From positions 2,666,001-2,730,000 of the forward strand of contig NZ_AP025465.1 of the NCBI RefSeq assembly GCF_024347355.1: a stretch of 64,000 bases of DNA, written 5' to 3'. The DNA is from Vibrio chagasii (lineage in GTDB: Bacteria > Pseudomonadota > Gammaproteobacteria > Enterobacterales > Vibrionaceae). This document shows, piece after piece, positions 47,413-55,953 of the stretch; the first letter of the stretch is position 1; every line of letters starts with the position of its first letter. Below the pieces are notes generated by a model. It was not told the origin of the DNA and did no database searches. It was given only the letters and a program-made list of their open reading frames with translations. The position numbers and the translations under genes were made by a program.

Positions 47413-48666
47413 TCATCTAAATAATTCATCCTCAAGCCACTTTATCGCTAATTCGAGGGATTGCTCATAACCTTGTGTAATTGATTTCGATTTGATTTTC
47501 TTTGCCTTGCCGTAATCACTGTAAATAGCAACCAGTTGATTATCCATTGGCGGTGACACAGGATCACCTTCTAAGGCTAACGCTAAGATAGGAACGCTGG
47601 TTTTGCTGTTCGACAACAAGCCTTGCACCTTCAAAGACCACGCCATCAACTGACCAGAAAGACTATTGATATCAACAGCACCTTTACCTAAACGAGAAGC
47701 CAGTACATCTAAATGCATCTTCGGCATCTGCTTTAGTTTATCGGCATGCACAAAAATATCGTGAATTGGCGCACCAAGAGAGATACACGCTTTGATCTTC
47801 TGTTGCTCGATAAACGACAGCCTCACCATCGCATTGCCGCCAAAACGGAAACCAAACAAGCCCACTTTATGATGATCAACCCATGGGATATTTGGCAGCT
47901 CGTTCAATACCGCTTGGTGCAGGCACGAAGAATCTTCGGTTAACGGCCAATGAGAGCTGTGACCTATCGATGGCATATCGACAGTAAGCATCGCAATGTT
48001 CTTTGGCGCCAGGTAATCCCTAAACAAACGCCACATGTCCGTTTGCAAGCTATCCAAACCTGCACTCACGATCACAACTGGTTGCGGTTTGTCGGTTTTC
48101 GCTAGGTGTAGGTTGGCTTTGATTTTCTTGTTTTGATACGGCACCTCAATCTGCTTAACAATCAGCTTGGTATGCTTAATTGCTTCAGAATAGGCTGCAT
48201 TTGCTAATACTTGGGCCTGAGCCGCCAAGTTGTCATTCTTTAGGTGCGGGTAACCTGCAATGCTGAAACATAAAGACGCCGAGAACAGCTCTTCAGCCAC
48301 CTCTTCACCGCTTTTGTCGTTGGAACGGTTCTGATGCAACATGCCCAACTTGGTCCACTCATAGGCCCAGTTACCACTGCGGTATCCCATCACGGTATCT
48401 AGCCACTCATCGGTAGTACGAGAGTTGTCTGACGACGCGATTCGAGCCAGTACGGCTTCTTGCTCAATAGGGTTCACGCCTTGCCATACCCACTGAAGAC
48501 GTCTTAGGTTTCGGTACCATGATGAGTTTTGCTGTTCACGCTTCTCATCCAATAACGCTTCAGAGCTTGGCATGTATTGTGTCAGCATTGAGGTCTCTTT
48601 TGCTTGCTTGTGTTTTACAAACAAGGTTTCCGAAAGGTTCGAGCTCGTTTCTTCTGATTCAGACAT
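47413..48666 (-). CDS. frsA: Esterase FrsA
   Basis: FrsA is a cytoplasmic alpha/beta hydrolase first found as a fermentation/respiration switch protein that binds the glucose EIIA in Vibrio vulnificus. From the ATG at 48666 (MSESEETSSNLSETLFVKHKQAKETS) it has 417 residues and matches the Vibrio protein throughout. The esterase elbow is VGLFGFRFGGNAMVRL. The usual G-x-S-x-G serine is replaced by Arg-Phe context, as in other FrsA proteins. Longer in-frame extension is hydrophobic and has no ribosome site. Confidence 0.95.
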   Translation of the reverse strand: MSESEETSSNLSETLFVKHKQAKETSMLTQYMPSSEALLDEKREQQNSSWYRNLRRLQWVWQGVNPIEQEAVLARIASSDNSRTTDEWLDTVMGYRSGNWAYEWTKLGMLHQNRSNDKSGEEVAEELFSASLCFSIAGYPHLKNDNLAAQAQVLANAAYSEAIKHTKLIVKQIEVPYQNKKIKANLHLAKTDKPQPVVIVSAGLDSLQTDMWRLFRDYLAPKNIAMLTVDMPSIGHSSHWPLTEDSSCLHQAVLNELPNIPWVDHHKVGLFGFRFGGNAMVRLSFIEQQKIKACISLGAPIHDIFVHADKLKQMPKMHLDVLASRLGKGAVDINSLSGQLMAWSLKVQGLLSNSKTSVPILALALEGDPVSPPMDNQLVAIYSDYGKAKKIKSKSITQGYEQSLELAIKWLEDELFR

Positions 48667-48706
48667 TGGGACACTTAATAAGAAATGATTTTGACTAATA
48701 ATATAA

Positions 48707-48738
48707 AAAAAAATGACCCTATAAAGGGTCATTTCTCA
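48707..48738 (-). terminator. Terminator after gpt
   Basis: Minus strand AAATGACCC-TTTAT-AGGGTCATTT followed by a long T-run, between gpt and frsA. Confidence 0.85.
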
Positions 48739-48755
48739 AAAAACTAAGTTTACGC

Positions 48756-49220
48756 TTATTTTGACTTGCGATTTACTGGCTCAACGTAGCTTAGGCTAGT
48801 ATCCCAAGGTTGCTCAATCCATGTGTCTTGAGCGATATCAACAATGTACTCGTCTAGTAGGTGAGCGCCAGAAGGCTTAGCACATACAGCGATCAGTTTT
48901 GCTTTAGGGTACATTTCGCGAAGCTTACGTGCAGTGTCACCACTATCAACAAGATCTTCAACGATTAGGAAACCTTCGCCGTCACCTTCAGGTGCTTTAA
49001 CGACAGTCATATCACGTTGGTGATCGTGGTCGTAGCTAGAAATACAAATCGTATCTACGTGACGAATACCCAGTTCACGAGCCAAGATTGCACCAGGAAC
49101 CAAACCACCACGGCTTACAGCCCAGATACCTTTCCACTGCTCTGCTGGCATTTGCTTTTCTGCTAGTTGACGGCAGTAAGTCTGCATGTTGTCCCAAGTG
49201 ATAACGAATTTGTTGCTCAT
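48756..49220 (-). CDS. gpt: Xanthine-guanine phosphoribosyltransferase
   Basis: Gpt salvages guanine and xanthine with PRPP. The 154 residues contain [12 protein letters not shown] and the PRPP-binding motif [19 protein letters not shown] with [16 protein letters not shown]. The purine permease next door on the same strand likely supplies its substrate. Confidence 0.97.
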   Translation of the reverse strand: MSNKFVITWDNMQTYCRQLAEKQMPAEQWKGIWAVSRGGLVPGAILARELGIRHVDTICISSYDHDHQRDMTVVKAPEGDGEGFLIVEDLVDSGDTARKLREMYPKAKLIAVCAKPSGAHLLDEYIVDIAQDTWIEQPWDTSLSYVEPVNRKSK

Positions 49221-49303
49221 AGTATAAAACCTAATAATTTTTCATGTTATTAGAGGCTATGCCAAACATAGCCTCTTCAGCGTTTAAGCAGAAATCTAGA
49301 CGA

Positions 49304-50593
49304 TTAAGCGAAAATGTATTTAAGAATAAAGATTACCGACATGATCCACACAGCAGGTGAAACGTCGCGACCTTTACCACTTAGCAGCTTAATTGCAGCG
49401 TAAGCGATGAAACCTAGTGAGATACCCTCAGCAATAGAGTACGTCAGCGGCATAAGTAGACATGTTACCACGACTGGTGCTGCTTCCGTAAGATCACGCC
49501 AATCAATGCCAACTAGGCCTGACATCATCAGAATTGCTACATAGAAAAGCGCGCCTGATGTTGCGTACGCCGGAATCATACCTGCAAGTGGTGAGAAGAA
49601 AAGAGCAAGAAGGAAAAGTACGCCCACGACAACAGCCGTTAGACCAGTACGACCACCTTCAGCAACACCTGAAACACTCTCTACATATGAAGTCGTGTTC
49701 GATGTACCTAGAAGAGCACCGATAGACGTTGCTGTTGAATCAGCAAGCAGTGCTTTGTTCAGGCGAGGTAGTTTGCCATCTTCTTTGATTAGGTTCGCTT
49801 TTGTAGCAACACCCACTAGCGTACCCGCTGTATCGAATAAGTCGACGAATAGGAAAGCAAATACAACAGAGATCATACCGATTTCAAATACTGCAGAGAA
49901 ATCAAGCTGCATGAAAGTCGGAGCAAGGCTTGGTGGTGTAGACATGATACCGCCGTACTGAACGTCACCAATGATAATGCCAAGAGCGGTAATAGCTAGA
50001 ATTGCAATCATTACTGCGCCTTTCACACCGCGGTGTACAAGGGCAATAGTAAGGAAGAAACCAAGAGCACCAAGGATAGGAGCAATAGCAGTAATGTCGC
50101 CAAGTGATACTTTAGTTGCAGGGTTAGAAACCACGATGCCAGCATTGCTAAGTGCGATAAACGCTAGGAAAAGACCGATACCCGCAGAGATACCTACACG
50201 CAAAGACATAGGAATCGAGTTGATAATCCATTCACGGATCTTAAAGATGCTCAAGAAAATGAAGATCACACCCGAAACAAACACTGCCGCTAGAGCAACT
50301 TGCCACGTGTAACCCATACCCATCACAACCGCGTAGGTAAAGAAGGCATTCAGGCCCATACCTGGAGCTTGAGCAATTGGGTAGTTAGCAACAAAGCCCA
50401 TGATGAAACAGCCAATAGCAGCCGCTAAACAGGTTGCTACAAATACAGCGCCGTGGTCCATACCAGCATCAGCTAGGATCATTGGGTTTACAAAAATGAT
50501 GTAAGCCATTGTTAGGAAGGTTGTTAGACCCGCGATGATTTCAGTGCGCACATTGGTGCCGTTTTCACTGAGTTTGAATAGCTTTTCGAACAT
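49304..50593 (-). CDS. NCS2-family purine permease (AzgA-like)
   Basis: This 429-residue membrane protein has about 12-14 helices and the hallmarks of the adenine/guanine/hypoxanthine branch: NPMILADAGMDHGAVFVATCLAAAIGCFIMG, QAPGMGLNAFFTYAVV, VFAFLFVDLFDTAGTLVGVA and GALLGTSNTTSYVESVSGVAEGGRTGLTAVVVG. It should import a purine base with protons. A PurR-like box 23 bases before its ATG and the adjacent gpt support a purine role; the exact base is unknown. Confidence 0.92.
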   Translation of the reverse strand: MFEKLFKLSENGTNVRTEIIAGLTTFLTMAYIIFVNPMILADAGMDHGAVFVATCLAAAIGCFIMGFVANYPIAQAPGMGLNAFFTYAVVMGMGYTWQVALAAVFVSGVIFIFLSIFKIREWIINSIPMSLRVGISAGIGLFLAFIALSNAGIVVSNPATKVSLGDITAIAPILGALGFFLTIALVHRGVKGAVMIAILAITALGIIIGDVQYGGIMSTPPSLAPTFMQLDFSAVFEIGMISVVFAFLFVDLFDTAGTLVGVATKANLIKEDGKLPRLNKALLADSTATSIGALLGTSNTTSYVESVSGVAEGGRTGLTAVVVGVLFLLALFFSPLAGMIPAYATSGALFYVAILMMSGLVGIDWRDLTEAAPVVVTCLLMPLTYSIAEGISLGFIAYAAIKLLSGKGRDVSPAVWIMSVIFILKYIFA

Positions 50594-50615
50594 TATCGAA
50601 TCCTATAAGGGTAAA

Positions 50616-50631
50616 AAGTAAACGGTTGCGT
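50616..50631 (-). promoter_or_regulatory. PurR-like operator before the purine permease
   Basis: AAGTAAACGGTTGCGT matches the PurR consensus at 13 of 16 positions, including the central AAACG and TTGCGT. Confidence 0.72.
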
Positions 50632-50999
50632 AATCGATTGGCTTTGGATTATAAAGTTATCAAATAACAAATTCCAGATAGAATTAAGGCTCTAAATAAT
50701 ATTTATCAGAATGACGTATGAAACCAAGCGATTAAAAATCACATCTAAAAAGAAAAATACACATTAAAAACAATAGACTAAAAACAATTTAATGGTCGTA
50801 TTTATTTGATTACTTTTTCAACCATCAGTTATTTTCATTAAGAATCTGGCGCTAAATTTGCCAATTCAAACCCACAAGAGTTGTCCGATTTTCAACAGGA
50901 TTGGTAATAAGGCTCAAATTGACATTTTGCTGTTTAAAAAAACAACCGAGCATAGTCGTAGATAGATGATGAATCAAAGCTGAGGATAAAAGTAGCAGG
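50632..50999. other. Intergenic region upstream of the purine permease
   Basis: AT-rich sequence with no supported ORF. It should hold the permease promoter and lies between the permease and the terminator of the small-ORF RNA. Confidence 0.5.
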
Positions 51000-51000
51000 C

Positions 51001-51031
51001 AAAAAAAACGCCACTCAAAACTGAGTGGCGG
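51001..51031 (-). terminator. Terminator of the small-ORF transcript
   Basis: Minus strand CGCCACTCA-GTTT-TGAGTGGCG followed by eight T's, a textbook Rho-independent terminator 84 bases after the small ORF's stop codon. Confidence 0.9.
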
Positions 51032-51114
51032 TAGAATCTGTCAACCAAAAGGGTTGTAAGAGAATTCCAATATATAGGGGTGAACAAAACTGTTCGAGTT
51101 ACATGCTTATGGTA

Positions 51115-51201
51115 TTAGTAACCAAAGCTTGTAGGGTATGCAAAGTTGCTAGTGTAAACAGAGTTGTTAAGCCAGAACATTGCAGATGGTAAACCTTTCA
51201 T
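51115..51201 (-). CDS. 28-residue small protein, undescribed here
   Basis: The ORF starts ATG at 51201 and ends TAA at 51115. AAGGTGAT lies 5-12 bases upstream of ATG as a Shine-Dalgarno sequence. The product begins MKGLPSAMFW and ends PTSFGY. It is rich in aromatic residues (Trp, three Phe, three Tyr) and nearly uncharged (one Lys), and has no clear membrane helix. It is preceded by a plausible promoter and followed by a strong terminator, which is why I call it despite its size. Function unknown. Confidence 0.6.
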   Translation of the reverse strand: MKGLPSAMFWLNNSVYTSNFAYPTSFGY

Positions 51202-51313
51202 AACTATCACCTTAATAAATCAATAAAAAACGAATTTGATTTCTCGGTTCCTTGGAGGCGATAAACGGACTCATCCTTTGAGCATTTACTCTTCACTTCA
51301 GAAGTTGGTTACA

Positions 51314-51341
51314 AATATACCTTAAAGAAAAAAGATTACAA
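51314..51341 (-). promoter_or_regulatory. Promoter of the small-ORF transcript
   Basis: Minus-strand TTGTAA (51336-51341) and TATATT (51314-51319) are separated by 16 bases. Confidence 0.5.
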
Positions 51342-51347
51342 GCACTC

Positions 51348-51363
51348 TTTGCTTCAGGTCACA
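51348..51363 (-). promoter_or_regulatory. CRP-like half-palindrome near the small-ORF promoter
   Basis: Minus strand TGTGACCTGAAGCAAA has one perfect CRP arm (TGTGA) and a 3/5 second arm, centred about 48 bases upstream of the estimated start. Confidence 0.35.
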
Positions 51364-51656
51364 CTTTTGACCAGTTCGGGTTATTTTGCAAACTTAATTT
51401 CGTAATAAAACTACAAATCAGACTTAAACAAACGTTTGCTTGCATCTTTTATAAGCATCAGAGCACTTATACAAGATCAAATGAACAAGATGGCGTTCAA
51501 AATTTGAAGCATTTCAGGTTTAGAAGCGCTACTCGTCAAAACACTCTAATGGTATGCTGTCGGCATCAAAACAGACCTATATTTTAGGTTTTTGCTCTAT
51601 GTTTATACCCATAGAAAGCCTAAATATATGGTTATCAAATAAAAAAGGAGTCATCC
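51364..51656. other. pepD upstream region
   Basis: 293 bases with the pepD leader and AAGGAG ribosome site. An imperfect repeat of AGACCTATATTTTAGG/CCTAAATATATGG flanks the leader. No ORF is supported. Confidence 0.5.
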
Positions 51657-53129
51657 GTGTCTGAATTCCATTCTGAGATCAGTAAATTATCCCCTGCCCC
51701 TATTTGGCAGCTCTTCGATAAGATTTGCTCAATCCCACACCCTTCTAAGCATGAAGAAGAGCTTGCTCAATACATTATTGCTTGGGCAACAGAACAAGGG
51801 CTAGATGTACGCCGTGATCCAACGGGCAACGTATTCATCAAAAAGCCTGCGACGCCGGGCATGGAGAACAAAAAAGGTGTTGTGCTACAAGCTCACATCG
51901 ATATGGTTCCACAAAAGAACGAAGATACGGTTCATGACTTCACTAAAGACCCAATCCAACCGTACATCGACGGTGAGTGGGTTACTGCAAAAGGCACAAC
52001 GCTTGGCGCAGATAACGGCATGGGTATGGCATCATGCTTAGCGGTTCTTGCATCAAACGAAATCAAGCACGGCCCAATCGAAGTTCTACTAACTGTAGAC
52101 GAAGAAGCAGGTATGACGGGTGCATTCGGTCTTGAAGCGGGTTGGTTAGAAGGCGACATCCTTCTTAACACCGATTCAGAGCAAGAAGGCGAAGTGTACA
52201 TGGGTTGTGCTGGCGGTATCGACGGCGCAATGACATTTGACGTTGCTCGTACTGCAATCCCAGCAGATTTCGTGACTCGCAAACTTACGCTTAAAGGTCT
52301 AAAAGGCGGCCACTCAGGTTGTGACATCCACACTGGTCGTGCGAACGCGAATAAACTACTTGCTCGCTTCCTGGCTGGTCACGCAAAAGAGCTAGACCTA
52401 CGCATCGTAGAATTCAAAGGTGGTAGCCTACGTAACGCGATTCCTCGTGAAGGTTTCGTTACTGTTGCTGTTCCAGCGGCAAACCAAGAAAAACTGGCTT
52501 CGCTATACAACTACTACACAGAGCTACTTTCAACAGAGCTAGGTAAAGTAGAAGACAGCATCGTGACTTTCAACGAAGAAGCTTCAGTTGAAATGGGCGC
52601 ACTTGCAGCTGCTGACCAAGATCGCTTCATCGCAGCACTTAACGCGGCGCCAAACGGTGTGATTCGTATGAGTGATGAGATTGAAGGTGTTGTTGAGACA
52701 TCTCTAAACGTAGGTGTTATCACGACAGAAGAGAACTCAATCACTGTACTTTGCCTAATCCGCTCTCTGATCGACTCTGGCCGTAGCCAAGTTGAAAGCA
52801 TGCTTCACTCTGTAGCAGAGCTTGCGGGTGCGAGCATCGAGTTCTCTGGCGCTTACCCAGGTTGGAAGCCAGACGCAGATTCAGAAATCATGCACATCTT
52901 CCGCGACATGTACGAAGGCATCTACGGCCACAAGCCAAACATCATGGTTATCCATGCTGGCCTTGAGTGTGGTCTATTCAAAGAACCTTACCCGAACATG
53001 GACATGGTTTCTTTCGGCCCTACTATCAAGTTCCCTCACTCTCCAGATGAGAAAGTGAAGATTGATACGGTTGAGCTATTCTGGAACCAAATGGTTGCGC
53101 TACTAGAAGCAATCCCAGAAAAAGCTTAA
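51657..53129 (+). CDS. pepD: Beta-Ala-His / cytosol non-specific dipeptidase
   Basis: PepD hydrolyses many dipeptides in the cytoplasm. The 490-residue M20 peptidase has HPSKHEEELAQYI, QAHIDMVPQK (metal His, Asp), TLGADNGMGMA (metal Asp), LTVDEEAGMTGAFGL (catalytic Glu-Glu) and KGLKGGHSGCDIHTGRANAN. The start is GTG at 51657 with AAGGAG 8 bases upstream. Two hairpins follow the gene. Confidence 0.96.
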   Translation: MSEFHSEISKLSPAPIWQLFDKICSIPHPSKHEEELAQYIIAWATEQGLDVRRDPTGNVFIKKPATPGMENKKGVVLQAHIDMVPQKNEDTVHDFTKDPIQPYIDGEWVTAKGTTLGADNGMGMASCLAVLASNEIKHGPIEVLLTVDEEAGMTGAFGLEAGWLEGDILLNTDSEQEGEVYMGCAGGIDGAMTFDVARTAIPADFVTRKLTLKGLKGGHSGCDIHTGRANANKLLARFLAGHAKELDLRIVEFKGGSLRNAIPREGFVTVAVPAANQEKLASLYNYYTELLSTELGKVEDSIVTFNEEASVEMGALAAADQDRFIAALNAAPNGVIRMSDEIEGVVETSLNVGVITTEENSITVLCLIRSLIDSGRSQVESMLHSVAELAGASIEFSGAYPGWKPDADSEIMHIFRDMYEGIYGHKPNIMVIHAGLECGLFKEPYPNMDMVSFGPTIKFPHSPDEKVKIDTVELFWNQMVALLEAIPEKA

Positions 53130-53151
53130 TTCGATAAGCTACGTTTGTTCA

Positions 53152-53184
53152 ATAAATGGTGTTTACAGTAAACACCATTTATTC
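53152..53184 (+). terminator. First hairpin after pepD
   Basis: AATAAATGGTGTTT-ACAGT-AAACACCATTTATT is a perfect 14-bp stem, followed by CAGAC rather than T's, so it may stabilise the mRNA end. Confidence 0.6.
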
Positions 53185-53195
53185 AGACAAAATAA

Positions 53196-53225
53196 AACAG
53201 GTACTCAATGAGTACCTGTTTTTGT
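53196..53225 (+). terminator. Second hairpin after pepD (terminator)
   Basis: AAACAGGTACTC-AAT-GAGTACCTGTTT followed by T's; symmetric, so it can also serve the convergent lipoprotein gene. Confidence 0.85.
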
Positions 53226-53252
53226 ATCTAATCTTTGCAACCAGCTAAGACA

Positions 53253-53792
53253 TTAAGCGCGTGACGCTGCGTAGCTCTCTAGCTCATCAATTGACGTTTG
53301 TGCAACGACTTCACCATCGATAAAGTACGTTAGTATCTCGCCATCACGAACACCGATTAGTGTCGCTCGCTCACCAGATTGGTAAGTGATATCCATTTGG
53401 ATAGTGTTTTCATCAATCTGCTGCATCTGACCTTTTTCGATCATATTTACATTAGTGATTGGACCTACAGGCGCTTCCGTTAGAGACGGAACTAGCTGAT
53501 GGTTGATATCAATGTAAGTATCCACCTTAGTATCAAAGATATGCGGCGCACCCGTTAGTGGGTTGCTACCAGTCCAGAACTCTAGTGAGTTGAATACTAG
53601 GTAATCCGCTGCAACCGTTAGACCGTATGCCGGTGCCAACAGTAAGTTTAAGCCGCCACGTGCGTAACGGTTATCAACGGCTTTAAGGTTGAACTTCATT
53701 AGGTAACCGGTTACTGCGTTGCTACCAACACAGCCAGATAAAGCAACAGATACCACTGCAAGTGCTACAACTTTTGAAATTGTTTTTTTCAT
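53253..53792 (-). CDS. DUF3332 lipoprotein
   Basis: From the ATG at 53792 (GAG 9 bases upstream) it has 179 residues: a signal peptide with VALSGC lipobox, then the DUF3332 domain (SNAVTGYLMKFNLKAVDNRYARGGLNLLLAPAYGLTVAADYLVFNSLEFWTGSNPL). A hydrophobic segment in the middle may be a second membrane contact. The family is common in Vibrio and of unknown function. An ATG two codons upstream is too close to its GAG to be preferred. Confidence 0.85.
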   Translation of the reverse strand: MKKTISKVVALAVVSVALSGCVGSNAVTGYLMKFNLKAVDNRYARGGLNLLLAPAYGLTVAADYLVFNSLEFWTGSNPLTGAPHIFDTKVDTYIDINHQLVPSLTEAPVGPITNVNMIEKGQMQQIDENTIQMDITYQSGERATLIGVRDGEILTYFIDGEVVAQTSIDELESYAASRA

Positions 53793-54065
53793 TTTCATCT
53801 CGATATTTGAAATTGGCCGCCATAAAATGGCGATGGATAATAGCAAGTGCCAAAAATACAATTATCAGAGTTAAATCAATAAATTGCCAGAAAACCTTAC
53901 AAATAAAAAGAGTATTCCAAAGGGGGCGCCATCCATGGAATACCGTTCCCGATACACCTCCACAAAAAAGTTTTGTCGTTACCGTAAACCGATTGATTCG
54001 TACTAAAAATCAACGATTGCTACATTCCGTGTTAACGAATTATCACCATGTTGAGAACAACCTAA

Positions 54066-55112
54066 ATGGCAAGACTAAAACCTAATCAACCATTCGAATT
54101 ACTTGGTTCTACTGTTCAGCCAGGACAGCGAATGGAGATTGAACTGCAAGCAGCTCAGCTTTACACGCACTCTCCACTTTCGATCCCGATTGAAATCATT
54201 CACGGTCGCCAAGCAGGTCCAACACTGATGGTAAACGCTGCGATTCACGGTGATGAGTTAAATGGTGTTGAGATTGCACGCCAGCTCACCAATGCGATTG
54301 ATCCTAAGAAATTGAAAGGGACATTGATTGTCGTGCCTATCGTTAACGTATTCGGCTTCATTCATAAGTCTCGTTACCTACCAGACCGTCGCGATCTAAA
54401 CCGTTGCTTCCCAGGTAGTGAGAAAGGCTCGCTAACATCACGTATCGCTTACACTTTCTTCGAAAACGTGGCTAAGCACTGTGATTTCATTCTGGACCTA
54501 CACACGGGTGCGATTCACCGTACGAACTTGCCACAAATTCGTGCGAACCTTTCGAACCCAGAAACCATGCGCATCGCAAAAGCGTTTGCGACACCGGTGA
54601 TCATCGACTCACCCCTACGTGATGGTTCACTGCGAAGCGAAGCGGAAAAGCTAGGTATTCCAGTACTGACATACGAAGGTGGTGAGGCGCTGCGTTTTGA
54701 TCACCTAGCAATTCGAGCAGGCTACCTTGGCATTCACCAAGTAATGAAAGAAATCGGCATGCTGCGCCCGAACCGCAAGAAGCTACCAGAGCCAGTATTG
54801 AGCAAATCCACCAGCTGGATTCGTGCAGAATCAGACGGTATCTTGCGTAACATGGTGAGACTGGGCGAACAAGTTGAAGCAGGACAAACACTTGCTTACA
54901 TCAGTTCTCCATTAGGTCACCAAGAGAGCCAAGTTATCACGACTAAAGGCGGTATCGTGATTGGCCAACAAACGCTACCTTTGGTGAATGAAGGTGATGC
55001 TGTGTTCCACATCGCTTACTTCAAGCAAGACGATGAAGAAGTAGGACAAACCGTAGAAAGCTACATTGAAGAAGTAGCAGAAGACGATTGGTTAACTACG
55101 CTAAACAACTGA
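54066..55112 (+). CDS. AstE/AspA-like zinc metallohydrolase
   Basis: This 348-residue protein belongs to the succinylglutamate desuccinylase/aspartoacylase family (M14 fold). The zinc motif HGDE is at about residues 61-64 (NAAIHGDELNGVEIA), with DRRDLNRCFPG and the third ligand in DFILDLHTGA (about 146). A C-terminal beta-domain follows (SDGILRNMVRLGEQVEAGQTLAYISS), as in the group often found with RimK-like ligases. No ligase gene lies next to it here, so substrate is unknown. Confidence 0.88.
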   Translation: MARLKPNQPFELLGSTVQPGQRMEIELQAAQLYTHSPLSIPIEIIHGRQAGPTLMVNAAIHGDELNGVEIARQLTNAIDPKKLKGTLIVVPIVNVFGFIHKSRYLPDRRDLNRCFPGSEKGSLTSRIAYTFFENVAKHCDFILDLHTGAIHRTNLPQIRANLSNPETMRIAKAFATPVIIDSPLRDGSLRSEAEKLGIPVLTYEGGEALRFDHLAIRAGYLGIHQVMKEIGMLRPNRKKLPEPVLSKSTSWIRAESDGILRNMVRLGEQVEAGQTLAYISSPLGHQESQVITTKGGIVIGQQTLPLVNEGDAVFHIAYFKQDDEEVGQTVESYIEEVAEDDWLTTLNN

Positions 55113-55193
55113 TTAAGGCTTGAGAGAGCGATGTAAAAAGCAAGAAGCCAAACCGTCGCTCTTAAGCAAAATAGCAACGAACTCGACAAACGA

Positions 55194-55231
55194 AAAAGCC
55201 CCAATATAGGTGACTATATTGGGGCTTTTTT
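55194..55231 (+). terminator. Terminator after the AstE/AspA-like gene
   Basis: AAAAAGCCCCAATATAG-GTGA-CTATATTGGGGCTTTTT, a 17-bp stem with T's; the symmetric form also suits the convergent DUF3622 gene. A second weaker hairpin (TCCCTTA/TAAGGGA) follows at 55237-55260. Confidence 0.9.
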
Positions 55232-55283
55232 ATAACTCCCTTATCTTAAAATTAAGGGACCTATAAATTAATCGTGCACCGAA

Positions 55284-55601
55284 TTACTCAGCGTCTTCTT
55301 GCTCTTCTGCACGAGCTTTAGCGCGTGCTTCACGTGCTTGCTCAGCTTTAAGCTCTTTAGCGTGACGTAGTTCATCGCGCTCTTTACGTTGTTCCGCTTT
55401 ACGCTCGTTACGTTCAGCTTGGTTTGCGATGAAAGATGCTAGCTCTTTCTCAGCCCACTCTTTTGCAAGCGCTTCTGTTTCGAAACCAGACTCACGCTTA
55501 GATACTGTTGTGCTGCGAGACGTTACTTGACGAGTAATCTCTGCACACCAGCCGTTGCGTTTTTCTGTAAGGCGGATATCAAATTTTTTGTTCTTAGACA
55601 T
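55284..55601 (-). CDS. DUF3622 protein
   Basis: The 105-residue cytoplasmic protein is extremely charged. The first half (FDIRLTEKRNGWCAEITRQVTSRSTTVSKRESGFETEALAKEWAEKEL) is the DUF3622 domain. The second half is a long Glu/Arg/Lys/Ala helix. It is restricted mainly to Vibrionaceae and relatives and has no known function. Confidence 0.85.
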   Translation of the reverse strand: MSKNKKFDIRLTEKRNGWCAEITRQVTSRSTTVSKRESGFETEALAKEWAEKELASFIANQAERNERKAEQRKERDELRHAKELKAEQAREARAKARAEEQEDAE

Positions 55602-55725
55602 GTTCTATTTTTTCCTAAGGGAGATCATTAAGGGATCGGTCAACTTTGATAACTCCATCTAAGTGAGCATCTTTTAACACCATCCCTTGGTAAGCGCGGT
55701 ATTAGAGCACAAATCAACGAATATT

Positions 55726-55743
55726 GCTGCAAATATTTGCAGC
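55726..55743 (+). promoter_or_regulatory. Palindrome 1 upstream of the adenine deaminase gene
   Basis: GCTGCAAATATTTGCAGC is an 18-bp perfect palindrome. It keeps the GCAAA/TTTGC arms of a PurR site but has TA rather than CG at the centre. Confidence 0.5.
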
Positions 55744-55758
55744 GGATCACACTCTAGT

Positions 55759-55777
55759 GCTGCAAATCGTTTGCGGC
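55759..55777 (+). promoter_or_regulatory. Palindrome 2 upstream of the adenine deaminase gene
   Basis: GCTGCAAATCGTTTGCGGC carries the same arms around ATCGT, one base longer than the PurR spacing. Its centre is 33-34 bp from palindrome 1, about three helix turns. Confidence 0.5.
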
Positions 55778-55953
55778 TCATTTTTAAGCACTCAACAGCC
55801 TCTAATCCCTAACAATTTCAGCCTCATTTCATCGACAACCATGAAATGAACTATGCTCAAACAGAGATAAATGAGTCGTCTAACCCGTTAGCTTTGTAGG
55901 CGTTAATTATCTCCCCCTACTCCGCCCATAATTAAAATAGCTAAGGAGTTGCT

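Larger units (their letters stand above)
51001..51307 (-). ncRNA. Candidate small mRNA / dual-function RNA
   Basis: A transcript is inferred from a promoter-like pair (TTGTAA at 51336-51341, TATATT at 51314-51319, 16-base spacer) to the terminator at 51001-51031. It carries a 28-codon ORF (51115-51201) with its own ribosome site. Between ORF and terminator lie single-stranded C-containing segments (CACCCCTA, AACCCTTTT on the minus strand). The general layout, with a small ORF followed by an apparently non-coding 3' half and a strong terminator, resembles VcdRP of V. cholerae. The identity with VcdRP is not shown and the 5' end is estimated. Confidence 0.6.
55602..55953. other. Divergent intergenic region DUF3622 / adenine deaminase
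   Basis: 352 bases containing two GCAAA/TTTGC palindromes (see separate entries) and the leader of the deaminase gene with AAGGAG. No small ORF is supported. Confidence 0.55.

Noticed and set aside
51202..51280. Short upstream ORF (about 20 codons) in the leader of the 28-codon ORF
   Set aside because: Its AAAGG is only immediately adjacent to ATG, too close to act as ribosome site; kept only as a possibility.
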